Origin: Christensenellaceae bacterium OttesenSCG-928-K19
Lineage (GTDB): Bacteria; Bacillota; Clostridia; Christensenellales; Christensenellaceae
Assembly (NCBI GenBank): GCA_030266015.1
Contig: JAJDHD010000005.1
Location: forward strand, 19,678-83,677
Length of the DNA stretch: 64,000 nucleotides
Direction: 5' to 3'
Shown here: piece by piece, positions 1-8,767 of the stretch
Layout: every line of letters begins with the position of its first letter
Position numbering within the stretch: position 1 is the stretch's first letter
Notes under the pieces: model-generated
The model's input: only the letters and a program-made list of their open reading frames with translations
What the model was told of the DNA's origin: nothing
Database searches by the model: none
Translations under genes and position numbers: made by a program

Positions 1-44
1 CGTAATATGGTATACTGTCAATAGAAACCAAAAGGGGATGAAGT

Positions 45-797
45 ATGGACAATGATAAACGGATCGCCGTGCTGATAGACGCGGACAATGTTTCCGGCAA
101 ATATATCCAGCCAATCTTGAACGAGGTGTCGAACTATGGCACGCCTACATACAAACGCATCTATGGAGACTGGACAAAACCGCAACTTGCATCGTGGAAA
201 AAGAACCTGCTTAATTATTCCATCACACCCATCCAGCAATACAGCTACACCGTAGGCAAAAACTCCACGGACGCGGCGCTTATTATTGACGCGATGGATA
301 TCCTTTATTCCGGCAATGTGGACGGGTTTTGCATTGTGTCCTCGGACAGTGACTTTACCCGGCTTGCCTCCCGCCTCCGGGAAGCGGGCATGTATGTGAT
401 TGGCATGGGCGAGCAAAAAACGCCTGCCCCCTTTCGTGTGGCTGTGGAAAAATTCATTTACCTGGAGGTGCTTACCTCCGGCGAAGATGAAAAAGAAAGC
501 GGCGACACCGAAGCGGAAAAGACGGACTCAAAAAGCAAATCCAAATCAAATGTGATGAGCACGCGCAGGCTGGTGAACGTGCTTAAAGCCATTATAAGCG
601 AGCTTTCGGACGACGAGGGCTGGGCACACCTGAGCGCAGTGGGCAATGTGCTAAACCGTCGCCACCCGGATTTTGATACACGTAACTATGGCTATGCCAA
701 AATGTCTACTTTGATGAAATCATTAAAGCAATTCGAGGTACAGTCACGCAATACAGGGGATTCGCACCAAACTCCGGTTTATGTGAGGGTGAAGTGA
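45..797 (+). CDS. NYN-domain RNase-like protein with C-terminal OST-HTH/LOTUS domain
   Basis: The 250-residue protein opens with a PIN-like NYN nuclease fold. Acidic motifs are visible at IDADN (11-15), TDAALIIDAMD (75-85) and SSDSDF (99-104), the usual metal-binding positions of the family. A charged K/S-rich linker (about 145-168) leads to an OST-HTH/LOTUS winged helix (about 170-250), which in other proteins binds RNA. This layout is known from bacterial and eukaryotic MARF1-like proteins, so a cytoplasmic RNA-processing or decay role is inferred, not shown. The start is preceded by AAAGGGGATGAAGT, and TATACT at 11-16 could be a -10 box. It stands alone, convergent with the amidase gene, and ends before a terminator hairpin. 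Confidence 0.85.
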   Translation: MDNDKRIAVLIDADNVSGKYIQPILNEVSNYGTPTYKRIYGDWTKPQLASWKKNLLNYSITPIQQYSYTVGKNSTDAALIIDAMDILYSGNVDGFCIVSSDSDFTRLASRLREAGMYVIGMGEQKTPAPFRVAVEKFIYLEVLTSGEDEKESGDTEAEKTDSKSKSKSNVMSTRRLVNVLKAIISELSDDEGWAHLSAVGNVLNRRHPDFDTRNYGYAKMSTLMKSLKQFEVQSRNTGDSHQTPVYVRVK

Positions 798-825
798 GAA
801 AACTCAATTTTATGTAGATCTATTG

Positions 826-857
826 AAGAATCCATCGTTTTATGGGTTCTTTTTATT
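826..857 (+). terminator. Rho-independent terminator of the NYN gene
   Basis: AAGAATCCAT (826-835) pairs with ATGGGTTCTT (842-851) through one T-G wobble around a 6-base loop, followed by a T-rich run. The hairpin overlaps the last codon of the convergent amidase gene. Confidence 0.65.
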
Positions 858-1905
858 TGCTTTCAAAATACCGTACAATGCCATTGCACAATCCACGCGC
901 ACATTTATTTTGGTATTCGTCGGAAACCAGCAGCTCATCCTCTGTGGGATTGGACATATGCCCCATTTCGATGTTACACACGGGCACTGTGCTCCAGTTA
1001 AAACCTGTTTGGTCGCTACGCTTGCTAACGCCCATATTGTTTGCACCCGTCGCATCGATAAACGCCGCGAGAATATATTCCGCTGCTTCCAGGCTTTGCG
1101 CCTGTATTCCTTCTGTATAGCCACCAGAGGGCACAAGGATGAACGCGCCTTTATCCGACGAATTATCACTTCCGTTGCAATGCAGCCGCAAGACAAGGTC
1201 TGTGCCTGCTTCATTCATCATAAGCGCCCGCTCGCTGTTGGAAATATCAACATCCGCTGTTTCCCGCATCATCAGCACCGTTGCCCCCTGCTCTTCCAGT
1301 AAATCACGCAGCTTCAACCCCACTTGAAGATTAACCACATGCTCGTCCACACGCGAGGATACACCTGCTGTGCCGGATGTTACCCTTGCCTTTGTTTCAC
1401 CCGAACCGGGAGCGGTCGGCTCCTGGCTGGAACTTCCTTTGCCCTGGTGGCCTGGGTCTAGGCCGATCAATATGCCCGCAAGCGGCGCCACGCATTCTTT
1501 TGCATCTCCTGAATACAAAAGCTCGCGCGTGGCATCACCGGCAATACCATCCGCATCAAGGCCGTTTTGCCGCTGGAACAGCCGCACCGCTGTTTGGGTA
1601 GCGGGGCCATAATACTCCGTCGTCTCTTCTATTTTCAGGTATCCAAGTTCTTTTAGCCTGCTTTGCAGCTCTTTTACAGCCTCGTGAGTCACGCCGGTTT
1701 TCAGGTCCGGCGTAGGTGTTGGCGTAGGGGACGGGGTGGGTGTTGGGGTAGCGGTCGGCGTAGGTGTTGGCGTGGGTGCAGGAGTAAGCTCAGGCGTCAC
1801 GGTTTGCTCTGCCATCTGCTCTTGCGGCTCATTTTGCGTACAGGAAACAAGCAACATCAACGCTGCCATACATAATAAAACAATCAGGAATAATTTTTGT
1901 TTCAT
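853..1905 (-). CDS. N-acetylmuramoyl-L-alanine amidase lipoprotein with peptidoglycan-binding domain
   Basis: A predicted zinc amidase that cleaves the muramoyl-alanine bond of peptidoglycan outside the membrane. The ATG at 1905 gives a lipoprotein signal with lipobox LVSC (lipidated Cys22). A low-complexity Thr-Pro linker (about residues 37-67) probably spans the wall. A PG_binding_1 repeat follows (about 70-135), then an Amidase_3 domain with the expected zinc and catalytic residues in DPGHQG, the DEHVVN segment, LRLHCNGS and IEMGHMSNP. A longer reading frame upstream lacks a signal peptide and overlaps parB, so I rejected it. It begins one base after the parB stop and is probably the last gene of parA-parB-amidase. 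The Thr-Pro tract is encoded by degenerate repeats around 1700-1800. Confidence 0.88.
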   Translation of the reverse strand: MKQKLFLIVLLCMAALMLLVSCTQNEPQEQMAEQTVTPELTPAPTPTPTPTATPTPTPSPTPTPTPDLKTGVTHEAVKELQSRLKELGYLKIEETTEYYGPATQTAVRLFQRQNGLDADGIAGDATRELLYSGDAKECVAPLAGILIGLDPGHQGKGSSSQEPTAPGSGETKARVTSGTAGVSSRVDEHVVNLQVGLKLRDLLEEQGATVLMMRETADVDISNSERALMMNEAGTDLVLRLHCNGSDNSSDKGAFILVPSGGYTEGIQAQSLEAAEYILAAFIDATGANNMGVSKRSDQTGFNWSTVPVCNIEMGHMSNPTEDELLVSDEYQNKCARGLCNGIVRYFESK

Positions 1906-1906
1906 A

Positions 1907-2755
1907 TCAGTTCCGGTTTTTGAGGAAATCAAACAACCCTTCCAGTTGCTCTTTGTTGTAATAATCAATAGAAATGTGGCCGCGATCCATGCTACCGTGA
2001 ATTTTCACCTTTGTTTCCAGCGCTTCGGAAAGCTGGCTTTGCGCGTCCTTAATCTCCACAGGCACATTTTTCTTTTCTTTTGCTTTCTTCGCCTTTGGCG
2101 CCAGCATATCTTTCACCATCTGCTCGGCCTGCCGCACAGAAAGCTCCCGCTGGCATACAAGTGCCGCCGCGCCTTCTATTTTGCCATTATTTTCCAAAGG
2201 CAACAGGCAGCGTGCGTGCCCTGCAGAAAGCCTGCCCTCGCGCACCATGTCCTTCACGCTATCCGGCAATCCCTGCAAACGCATCAAGTTTGCAATTGCG
2301 CTGCGCGATTTGCCCACGCGTTTTGCCACTTCCTCCTGTTTTAGGCCATAGTCATCCACAAGCTGCTGCAACGCGGCCGCCTGCTCCATAGGGTTCAGGT
2401 CTTCGCGCTGTATGTTCTCTATCAGTGACAGCTCCAATATTTCCTGATCGGAGTAATCCTTTACCAGCACGGGAATCTGTTTCAACCCGGCAATTTTTGC
2501 CGCGCGAAAACGGCGTTCTCCCGCAACAATGGTATATCTTCCGTCTTTTTCGTATACAATAACCGGCTGCATGATACCATGCACAGCAATAGACTGCGCC
2601 AGCTCGTTCAGCTTTTCTTCATCAAACTTTTTGCGCGGCTGGCCCTGGTTATTATCCAGAAGAAGAATATCTATTTCCGTTACGTTGTCTTTTTGCGCGG
2701 CTGAGGTTTGTTCCTTCATCAGCGCGTCCAGCCCTTTGCCAAGTCCTCTTTTCAT
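1907..2755 (-). CDS. parB: Chromosome partitioning protein ParB/Spo0J
   Basis: 282 residues, a normal length for the ParB CTPase that loads on parS sites and spreads along DNA near the origin. The N-terminal ParB/Srx domain carries the CTP-binding motif GERRFRAAK. A helix-turn-helix (KQEEVAKRVGKSRSAIANL) that reads parS and a short C-terminal dimer domain follow. The ATG overlaps the parA stop by one base, which implies translational coupling. Two matching parS palindromes lie at 4376-4391 and 4571-4586, 1.6-1.8 kb upstream. The Gram-positive Noc paralogue is not seen in this window. Confidence 0.95.
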   Translation of the reverse strand: MKRGLGKGLDALMKEQTSAAQKDNVTEIDILLLDNNQGQPRKKFDEEKLNELAQSIAVHGIMQPVIVYEKDGRYTIVAGERRFRAAKIAGLKQIPVLVKDYSDQEILELSLIENIQREDLNPMEQAAALQQLVDDYGLKQEEVAKRVGKSRSAIANLMRLQGLPDSVKDMVREGRLSAGHARCLLPLENNGKIEGAAALVCQRELSVRQAEQMVKDMLAPKAKKAKEKKNVPVEIKDAQSQLSEALETKVKIHGSMDRGHISIDYYNKEQLEGLFDFLKNRN

Positions 2756-3525
2756 TATTTCAATCCTTCATTCCTCAAAAATTCATCCGCCAGTTGCAGA
2801 TATGCCTCTGTGCCAAGGCAACGCTCGTCATACAAAAGTACAGGCAGGCCATAGCTTGGCGCTTCGCCAAGGCGCACATTACGCGGGATCACCGTTTGGT
2901 ATACCTTGCTTTTAAAGAATTTACGTACCTCTTCCACCACTTGCAGCGATAGATTTGTGCGCCCGTCAAACATCGTCATAACAACGCCTTCCACCTCAAG
3001 GCCGGGATTCAGGCTTTGACGCACCAGCCGCACCGTATTCATTAGCTGGGACAATCCCTCAAGCGCATAATATTCGCACTGGATAGGCACAAGTATACGG
3101 TCTGCCGCGCACAGTGCATTGAGCGTTATCAACCCAAGCGAGGGCGGGCAATCCATGAAAATGTAATCGTATAGCCCCACAACATCCGCTATAGCGCGTT
3201 TTAGCATTGTTTCGCGCGCCATCATGGGCACCAGCTCCACCTCTGCGCCCACAAGGTCAATGTTTGCCGGCATCAGATCCAGCATTTTCATCATAGTGGG
3301 GCGGATTGCCTCCACCGCAGACGCCTGCCCCACCAGCACATCATAGGATGATTTTGATAATATGGCACGGTCTACCCCAAGGCCGCTTGTGGAATTGCCC
3401 TGCGGGTCAATGTCGATTAAAAGCACACGCTTGCCCATGCTGGCTACACACGCGCTTAAATTGATGGCTGTTGTGGTTTTGCCCACGCCGCCTTTTTGGT
3501 TTGCAATCGCTATTACTTTTCCCAA
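2755..3525 (-). CDS. parA: Chromosome partitioning ATPase ParA/Soj
   Basis: A 256-residue ParA/MinD-type ATPase with the deviant Walker A KGGVGKTTTAIN near the N terminus and the Walker B-like stretch DYIFMDCPPSLG. It binds DNA nonspecifically as an ATP dimer and works with ParB in origin segregation; in Bacillus the homologue also controls DnaA. The reading frame begins MGKVIAIANQKGG, with a good Shine-Dalgarno (GGAGGAGAA) just upstream. It is the first gene of parA-parB-amidase, behind a promoter overlapping the end of rsmG and a hairpin that may attenuate transcription. Confidence 0.95.
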   Translation of the reverse strand: MGKVIAIANQKGGVGKTTTAINLSACVASMGKRVLLIDIDPQGNSTSGLGVDRAILSKSSYDVLVGQASAVEAIRPTMMKMLDLMPANIDLVGAEVELVPMMARETMLKRAIADVVGLYDYIFMDCPPSLGLITLNALCAADRILVPIQCEYYALEGLSQLMNTVRLVRQSLNPGLEVEGVVMTMFDGRTNLSLQVVEEVRKFFKSKVYQTVIPRNVRLGEAPSYGLPVLLYDERCLGTEAYLQLADEFLRNEGLK

Positions 3526-3579
3526 TTCGTTCTCCTCCGGCAGGACATGTAAACGCTTTTGTTTCGCGTTATGCTGCGT

Positions 3580-3605
3580 AAAAAACGGCCCCTGCCTTTT
3601 GGCCG
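3580..3605 (-). terminator. Hairpin plus T-run between rsmG and parA
   Basis: On the minus strand CGGCC (3605-3601) pairs with GGCCG (3590-3586) around a 10-base loop, followed by six T. It could end the long rpmH-to-rsmG operon. Because the candidate parA promoter lies upstream of it, it could also attenuate parA. Confidence 0.5.
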
Positions 3606-3641
3606 GATGCCGATGACGCCTGCCGCCTTTGTCTGTTATCC

Positions 3642-3670
3642 ATTATACTGAACCCGTCTGTAAATTACAA
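3642..3670 (-). promoter_or_regulatory. Candidate sigma-A promoter of parA-parB
   Basis: On the minus strand TTGTAA (3670-3665) and TATAAT (3647-3642) are separated by 17 bases. The -35 box overlaps the rsmG stop codon. Confidence 0.55.
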
Positions 3671-4366
3671 TGGCGATTTTTTGATTTGGCCATAATTACG
3701 CGGATATTTTTGTGGTGTTTTTTCTGTTTTTCGAAACACCAATACGGTACGGTCATAACCCTCCATCGGTGTTTTGACGCGGGTTTCCAGCTTAGTGCTC
3801 AATTGATTCATGGCATTTTTTGCACTTTCCAGTTCTTCTTTATAATTTGATTTGTATGCCAAAAAAAGACCGCCCGGCCTGACAAGCGGAACGCACAGCT
3901 CCAGCAGGGCCGGCAATGCCGTAACAGCACGCGACACGCAAACGTCAAACCACTCACGGCCTTCTGTCTTTGCGTAGTCTTCCGCGCGCTTATTTATGGT
4001 TTCTACTGTTATTCCAATTTCTGCCGCTGCTTTTTTGATGAAGTTACATTTCTTTTGTGAACCGTCCAACGCAAAGGGCCGAATATCTGTCCGCATAATT
4101 GCAAGCGGCACAATGGGAAAGCCGCCGCCGCTACCGATATCTAAAACACACGCCTCTTGCGGGATTTCTGTGTACGCATAGGCACTGTCAAAAAAATGCA
4201 GCAAGGCAGCTTCCTTTGGCTGGGTAATTGCGGTGATATTAAACTCCTTGTTTGCGGCAATCATCAAGTTATAGTATGACGTCATCTTTTCTGCCTGATC
4301 TTGGGAAAGCAGCACTTCCCCGCCCGCAAAGCTTTCTTTTAGATAATCGATAAATGTATTTGTCAT
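3665..4366 (-). CDS. rsmG: 16S rRNA (guanine-527-N7)-methyltransferase RsmG
   Basis: 233 residues, typical of RsmG (GidB), which methylates N7 of G527 in 16S rRNA using S-adenosylmethionine. The SAM-binding motif VLDIGSGGGFP sits near residue 70, followed by a Rossmann-type methyltransferase fold, and the N-terminal FNITAI segment is characteristic of the family. It is the last gene of the mnmE-mnmG-rsmG group, as in most Firmicutes. The mnmG-rsmG spacer carries one of two parS sites directly before its start. Loss of this gene elsewhere gives low-level streptomycin resistance; here it looks intact. Confidence 0.95.
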   Translation of the reverse strand: MTNTFIDYLKESFAGGEVLLSQDQAEKMTSYYNLMIAANKEFNITAITQPKEAALLHFFDSAYAYTEIPQEACVLDIGSGGGFPIVPLAIMRTDIRPFALDGSQKKCNFIKKAAAEIGITVETINKRAEDYAKTEGREWFDVCVSRAVTALPALLELCVPLVRPGGLFLAYKSNYKEELESAKNAMNQLSTKLETRVKTPMEGYDRTVLVFRKTEKTPQKYPRNYGQIKKSPL

Positions 4367-4375
4367 CTTTTTGAA

Positions 4376-4391
4376 TGTTTCACGTGAAACA
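4376..4391. promoter_or_regulatory. parS centromere-like site 1
   Basis: TGTTTCACGTGAAACA is a perfect copy of the Bacillus-type parS consensus, extended to an 18-bp palindrome at 4375-4392. It lies in the rsmG-mnmG spacer, 10 bp upstream of the rsmG start. Confidence 0.95.
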
Positions 4392-4567
4392 TTATTTTCT
4401 CCCGAGCCTTTTTACTTCTACTTAGTTCATTCGCGATTCAAAATTCTCAAGCAGGTTTTTCACAAACAGCCGAAGCTTTTATCGCACAACCAATTCTCAC
4501 GAAGGGTGGCTTGCTCCTCAAGCCCGCGCCTAAACTTTACTCTTGCGCAAGCAAGTGTTCTCACCTC

Positions 4568-6448
4568 TTATGTTTCACGTGAAACATTCGGCTGCACAGA
4601 AGCAAGATGCACCAGCAAAACAGATATATCTGCCGGTGAAACACCCGAAATCCGCGAAGCCTGCCCCACATTTTCTGGCCGGATTTCCGTCAACTTGGCA
4701 CGCGCCTCCAGCCTCAAGCCACTTATATGGGCATAGTTTATTTCTTTTGGTATTTTCTTTTTTTCTAAACTTGCAGCAACGTCTACCTGTGCCTGTTGTT
4801 TTTTGATGTATCCGGCATACTTTATGTTTGTTTCAATTTGCGCGCGCACGTCATCGGGCAGTGCTTTAAGATTTTTGTCAACCTCTTTCAGATCGTCATA
4901 ATAAAATTCTCGTTTTAACAGCTCTGCCAGCCTCATGCCTTTGTGTGGCGGTTTTCTGTCATGCGTTTGATATAAAACATCCACAGCATCCGCTTGCAGG
5001 GATGTTGTTTGCAAATATTCCGTTTGGGATTGAATCATCTCCATCTTACGCATAAAGTGGCTATAGCGGGCATCATTTACCAGCCCTATATCCCTGCCTA
5101 TTTGCGTCAGCCTTGCATCCGCATTGTCCTGCCGCAAAAGCAAACGGTATTCAGCGCGAGATGTCATCATGCGATACGGTTCGTTTGTTCCCTTTGTCAC
5201 CAAGTCGTCAATCAAAACACCTGCGTATGCCTGGTCGCGCCCAAGCACAATGGGCGACTCTCCATCGATCAGCCTGCATGCGTTGACTCCAGCAATCAGC
5301 CCCTGCGCCGCCGCCTCCTCATATCCAGAGGTACCGTTAATCTGCCCTGCCATAAAAAGTCCGGGTACATCCTTTGCCTGCAGCGAAGGAAAAATGCGCG
5401 TTGGGTCTATGCAGTCATATTCGATCGCATAAGCAGGACGGACAAAGTGCACATTTTCCATACCCGCAACTGTCCTGTATAATGCGATTTGCACCTCAAG
5501 CGGCAGGCTGGAGCTCATGCCTTGCACATAAATCTCGTTTGTGTCCGCACCCTCCGGTTCCAAAAACATCTGGTGGCGCTCTTTGTCTGGAAATTTAACC
5601 ACCTTGTCTTCTATCGAAGGGCAATAGCGCGGCCCTATCCCTTCTATCTTCCCGCTGTACAGTGGGCTTCTGTGTAGGTTTTCCCGTATCACTTCATGCG
5701 TTTTTTCGCAAGTATATGTAAGGTAACAGGGATGCCTGCGCACCTCCACATCCTCTGTCATAAAAGAAAATGGCGTTATTTTTTCATCTCCAAATTGGGG
5801 CTCTGTTTTTGAAAAATCGATGCTGCGCGCATCCACCCGTGCGGGCGTGCCTGTTTTAAACCGACGCAGTTCATAACCAAGGGACATTAGGCTCTTACTA
5901 AGCTCCGTAGCGGGAAAAAGGCCACTCGGCCCAGATTCCTTTTCATAATCTCCAATGATAATCTTTCCCTTTAAATAAACGCCTGTACACAAGATCACCG
6001 TCGAAGCACTATAAGTTACACCCATTACAGTAGTAACACCCGTCACCCTAGAATCACTTGTCGTGATTTCGCTTACCTCATCCTGTGCCAAAACAAGGTT
6101 TTCTGTGTTTTCCAACACATTTTTCATATAAGCCTGATATTTCTTTTTGTCTGCCTGTGCCCGTAGCGAATGCACTGCTGGTCCCTTTTTAGTATTCAGC
6201 ATCTTACTTTGTAAATATGTCGCGTCTGCGGCAAATGCCATTTGCCCACCCAGCGCATCAATCTCCCGCACAATATGACCCTTTGCCGTACCGCCGATTG
6301 CGGGATTGCACGCCATAAGCGCAATGCTATCCATGCTGATTGTCAAAAGCAACGTTTTCTTTTTCAGGCGTGCACAAGCAAGGGCTGCCTCCACTCCGGC
6401 ATGACCCGCGCCTACAATAATTACATCAAACGCTCCGCCAAAATACAT
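4568..6448 (-). CDS. mnmG: tRNA uridine-5-carboxymethylaminomethyl modification enzyme MnmG
   Basis: An FAD-binding subunit that, with MnmE, installs the cmnm5 group on wobble U34 of several tRNAs. From the ATG at 6448 the protein is 626 residues and its opening (MYFGGAFDVIIVGAGHAG) lines up residue for residue with the Escherichia coli start, so I prefer it to the ATG at 6454 or a TTG at 6466. The FAD dinucleotide motif is GAGHAG. Conserved family stretches include MACNPAIGG, KTGTPAR and GQINGTSGYEEAAAQG. It follows mnmE by a few bases or an overlap. Its last codons (NVSRET-stop) are formed by a perfect parS site, so centromere and coding sequence share bases. Confidence 0.95.
   Translation of the reverse strand: MYFGGAFDVIIVGAGHAGVEAALACARLKKKTLLLTISMDSIALMACNPAIGGTAKGHIVREIDALGGQMAFAADATYLQSKMLNTKKGPAVHSLRAQADKKKYQAYMKNVLENTENLVLAQDEVSEITTSDSRVTGVTTVMGVTYSASTVILCTGVYLKGKIIIGDYEKESGPSGLFPATELSKSLMSLGYELRRFKTGTPARVDARSIDFSKTEPQFGDEKITPFSFMTEDVEVRRHPCYLTYTCEKTHEVIRENLHRSPLYSGKIEGIGPRYCPSIEDKVVKFPDKERHQMFLEPEGADTNEIYVQGMSSSLPLEVQIALYRTVAGMENVHFVRPAYAIEYDCIDPTRIFPSLQAKDVPGLFMAGQINGTSGYEEAAAQGLIAGVNACRLIDGESPIVLGRDQAYAGVLIDDLVTKGTNEPYRMMTSRAEYRLLLRQDNADARLTQIGRDIGLVNDARYSHFMRKMEMIQSQTEYLQTTSLQADAVDVLYQTHDRKPPHKGMRLAELLKREFYYDDLKEVDKNLKALPDDVRAQIETNIKYAGYIKKQQAQVDVAASLEKKKIPKEINYAHISGLRLEARAKLTEIRPENVGQASRISGVSPADISVLLVHLASVQPNVSRET
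4571..4586. promoter_or_regulatory. parS centromere-like site 2, inside the mnmG 3' end
   Basis: A second perfect TGTTTCACGTGAAACA, 195 bp from the first. It supplies the last codons of mnmG on the minus strand. Confidence 0.95.
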
Positions 6449-6450
6449 AC

Positions 6451-7815
6451 TCATTTTCCCAAACAAAACTTTTCGAAGATCCTGTCAATAATTTCTTCGC
6501 CCACTGTCTTCCCGGTGATTTCCCCCAAGGCTTGCCATGCTCCGTTCAAATCTATCGTCACGCAATCCATATCCATTCCATTATTCAATGCATCAATCGC
6601 ATCGGAAATTTGCCCCGCAGCATTTCGCACTACCTCGCGATGCCGTGCATTTGTTATTACAAGTCCCTGCTCTATATCGCTGCCAATATTTGCCCGTTCA
6701 TATAATTTCTCCTTCAGCAACGCAAGACCCTCGCCCGTCTTTGCCGATACAGAAATGCAATTTTTGACCCCAAACACATCAAAAACCTGCTTTTCTGAGA
6801 GGCTCTGAGATAAATCTAATTTGTTCAGAACGACCAGAACATCGTCTTCGGGTTTTTTGATTTGTCTGAACACAAATTCATCTTCGAGTGAACTTTTCGC
6901 TGTCGAATCAAGAACGAAAACAACGCATTTTCCATCATTTATCGCTTTTTTGCTGCGTTCTACGCCTTCGCTTTCGATTAAATCGTCTGTTTTTCGTATT
7001 CCAGCCGTATCGATCAAGTTAAATCGAATTCCTTTGTGCAAGTAAGAATGTTCGATCGTGTCCCTCGTTGTGCCCGGCACATCGGTTACAATTGCCCTGT
7101 CCACTCCGGTGAGTGCATTCAGCAGGGAAGACTTTCCAACATTTGGTTTTCCCGCAATCGTCACATCTAGGCCGTCCTTGATCAGCTTGCCTTTTATGTA
7201 CGAGGCCTCTATTTCCTCTAACGTATTTTTTAACACCATCAAATCGGGCAAAACATTTTTTACAACAACAGGTTCAATATCCTCTTCGGGATATTCCACC
7301 GCGGCCTCCACCTGTGCCAATAAATCCGTCAGCTTATCCTGACAGCGATATGCCTCCCGTTTTAGCTCGCCTTCCATCTGCCGCAAAGATTCCTTTGCGC
7401 TCTGCTCACTGGAGGCAGAAATGAAATCACCCACGGCTTCCGCCTGGCTTAAATCCATCTTACCATTTAAAAAAGCGCGCCGGGTAAACTCGCCCGGCTG
7501 CGCCACGCGCGCGCCATTATCCAATACCGCGTCTAGCACACAGGACACGCCAACCTGCCCACCATGGCAATGCAGCTCCAACACATCTTCCCCTGTGTAA
7601 GAATGTGGCGCCTTAAACAAAACCGCATAGCACTGATCCAAAAGGGACGTACCCATTTTAACATCTCCAAAAACCATACGCGCGTGCTCCAGTTTTTGCG
7701 ATTTGGAAAAAAGCCGCCCAGCAATAGCTTCCGCACCCGGCCCGCTTATCCGTATGATTGCAACCCCGCCATCTCCCGGCGGCGTCGCGATTGCCGCAAT
7801 TGTTTCCCCGTTCAT
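6451..7815 (-). CDS. mnmE: tRNA modification GTPase MnmE
   Basis: 454 residues, the normal length of MnmE (TrmE), the GTPase partner of MnmG. The N-terminal tetrahydrofolate-binding domain begins ETIAAIATPPGDGGVAIIRISG. The embedded G domain has GKPNVGKSSLLN, DVPGTTRDT, DTAGIR and NKLD. The C terminus is FCLGK; the family ends in a conserved CxGK with the catalytic cysteine, present here. It sits between jag and mnmG in the standard origin-proximal operon. Confidence 0.96.
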   Translation of the reverse strand: MNGETIAAIATPPGDGGVAIIRISGPGAEAIAGRLFSKSQKLEHARMVFGDVKMGTSLLDQCYAVLFKAPHSYTGEDVLELHCHGGQVGVSCVLDAVLDNGARVAQPGEFTRRAFLNGKMDLSQAEAVGDFISASSEQSAKESLRQMEGELKREAYRCQDKLTDLLAQVEAAVEYPEEDIEPVVVKNVLPDLMVLKNTLEEIEASYIKGKLIKDGLDVTIAGKPNVGKSSLLNALTGVDRAIVTDVPGTTRDTIEHSYLHKGIRFNLIDTAGIRKTDDLIESEGVERSKKAINDGKCVVFVLDSTAKSSLEDEFVFRQIKKPEDDVLVVLNKLDLSQSLSEKQVFDVFGVKNCISVSAKTGEGLALLKEKLYERANIGSDIEQGLVITNARHREVVRNAAGQISDAIDALNNGMDMDCVTIDLNGAWQALGEITGKTVGEEIIDRIFEKFCLGK

Positions 7816-7870
7816 TTTATCCCGTAAAAAGAGGGCTTATTTGCTAAGCCCCCTTGTCCTTCCTGTTACC

Positions 7871-8716
7871 TTACTCAGCATCGTCCGCTGCCCTGTTGTT
7901 CCTCTTTTTGCGTATTACCACATGCCTATACGGCTCTTCGCCTTCCGAATAGGTCTCTACACGCGGGTTTGACTGCAATGTAGCGTGTAGTATGCGCCTT
8001 TCATATGGATTCATCGGCTCCAGCGACACAGGCTTTCCGTATTTTGTCACGTTATTTGCCAGCCGCTTTGCCAGTTTTTCCAGCGTTACCTCGCGTTTGT
8101 TGCGGTAATTTTCAGCATCCAGCATCACCTTGCGGTAGCCTTCCTTGCCCCGGTTTATTACAAGACCGGTCAAATATTGCAATGCATCCAGCGTATCCCC
8201 ACGCCGCCCAATGAGCACAGCGGTGTCTTTGCCTTCAATTACAATCTTTACCTTGTCGTCCTCATTTGCTGTCGTTACACTGTTTGCGTCTATGCCCATC
8301 TTTTGAAACAGCTCATTCAAAAACAACTCGGCATCACTCTCGCCGACTGATACAGCCTTTTCCACAGGCTCGCTCCGTACAAATTCATGATCTCGGTGAT
8401 CCCGGTCACGGTCACGCCGTGCACCACCGTTTTTATTGCCGCGCCTGCGGTTATCTCTATCCCTGTCTCTCTCCCGGCTGCCCCCGCGCTCCCTTTGCTC
8501 AGCCTCTGCCTGGGCAACTGCCGCCGCTTCTGCTTTTATGCTTTCCTCATCTTTTTTTGTAAGACGCACCGACGCGTTTTTCCCTATCCCAAAAAGGCCC
8601 TTGCTTCCCTCATGCAAAATCTCAATATGCACTTCGTCTATGCCAAGACCCATTTCATTCAATCCGTTAAATATAGCTTCATCAACTGTCTTGCCTTTTG
8701 CTTCAATACTTTCCAC
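7871..8716 (-). CDS. khpB: RNA-binding protein KhpB/Jag (Jag_N-KH-R3H)
   Basis: 281 residues. Domains in order are Jag_N (about 1-52, MESIEAKGKTVDEAI to LFGIGKNASVRL), a long highly charged Arg/Asp-rich linker (about 70-115), a KH domain with GRRGDTLDALQYL, and an R3H domain with NPYERRILHATL. KhpB with KhpA binds many transcripts and affects cell division and elongation in other Firmicutes. The usual place, directly after yidC, is kept. The RD/RG-rich linker is longer and more biased than usual and is probably disordered. Confidence 0.94.
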   Translation of the reverse strand: MESIEAKGKTVDEAIFNGLNEMGLGIDEVHIEILHEGSKGLFGIGKNASVRLTKKDEESIKAEAAAVAQAEAEQRERGGSRERDRDRDNRRRGNKNGGARRDRDRDHRDHEFVRSEPVEKAVSVGESDAELFLNELFQKMGIDANSVTTANEDDKVKIVIEGKDTAVLIGRRGDTLDALQYLTGLVINRGKEGYRKVMLDAENYRNKREVTLEKLAKRLANNVTKYGKPVSLEPMNPYERRILHATLQSNPRVETYSEGEEPYRHVVIRKKRNNRAADDAE

Positions 8717-8767
8717 GTTAAAAACCTCCTCCGGGCATTAAGCAACACCCTGCGGGATTGCCGCGAT

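Noticed and set aside
1690..1800. Short tandem repeats suggesting CRISPR or a minisatellite
   Set aside because: They encode the Thr-Pro linker of the amidase; there are no spacers or repeats of constant sequence.
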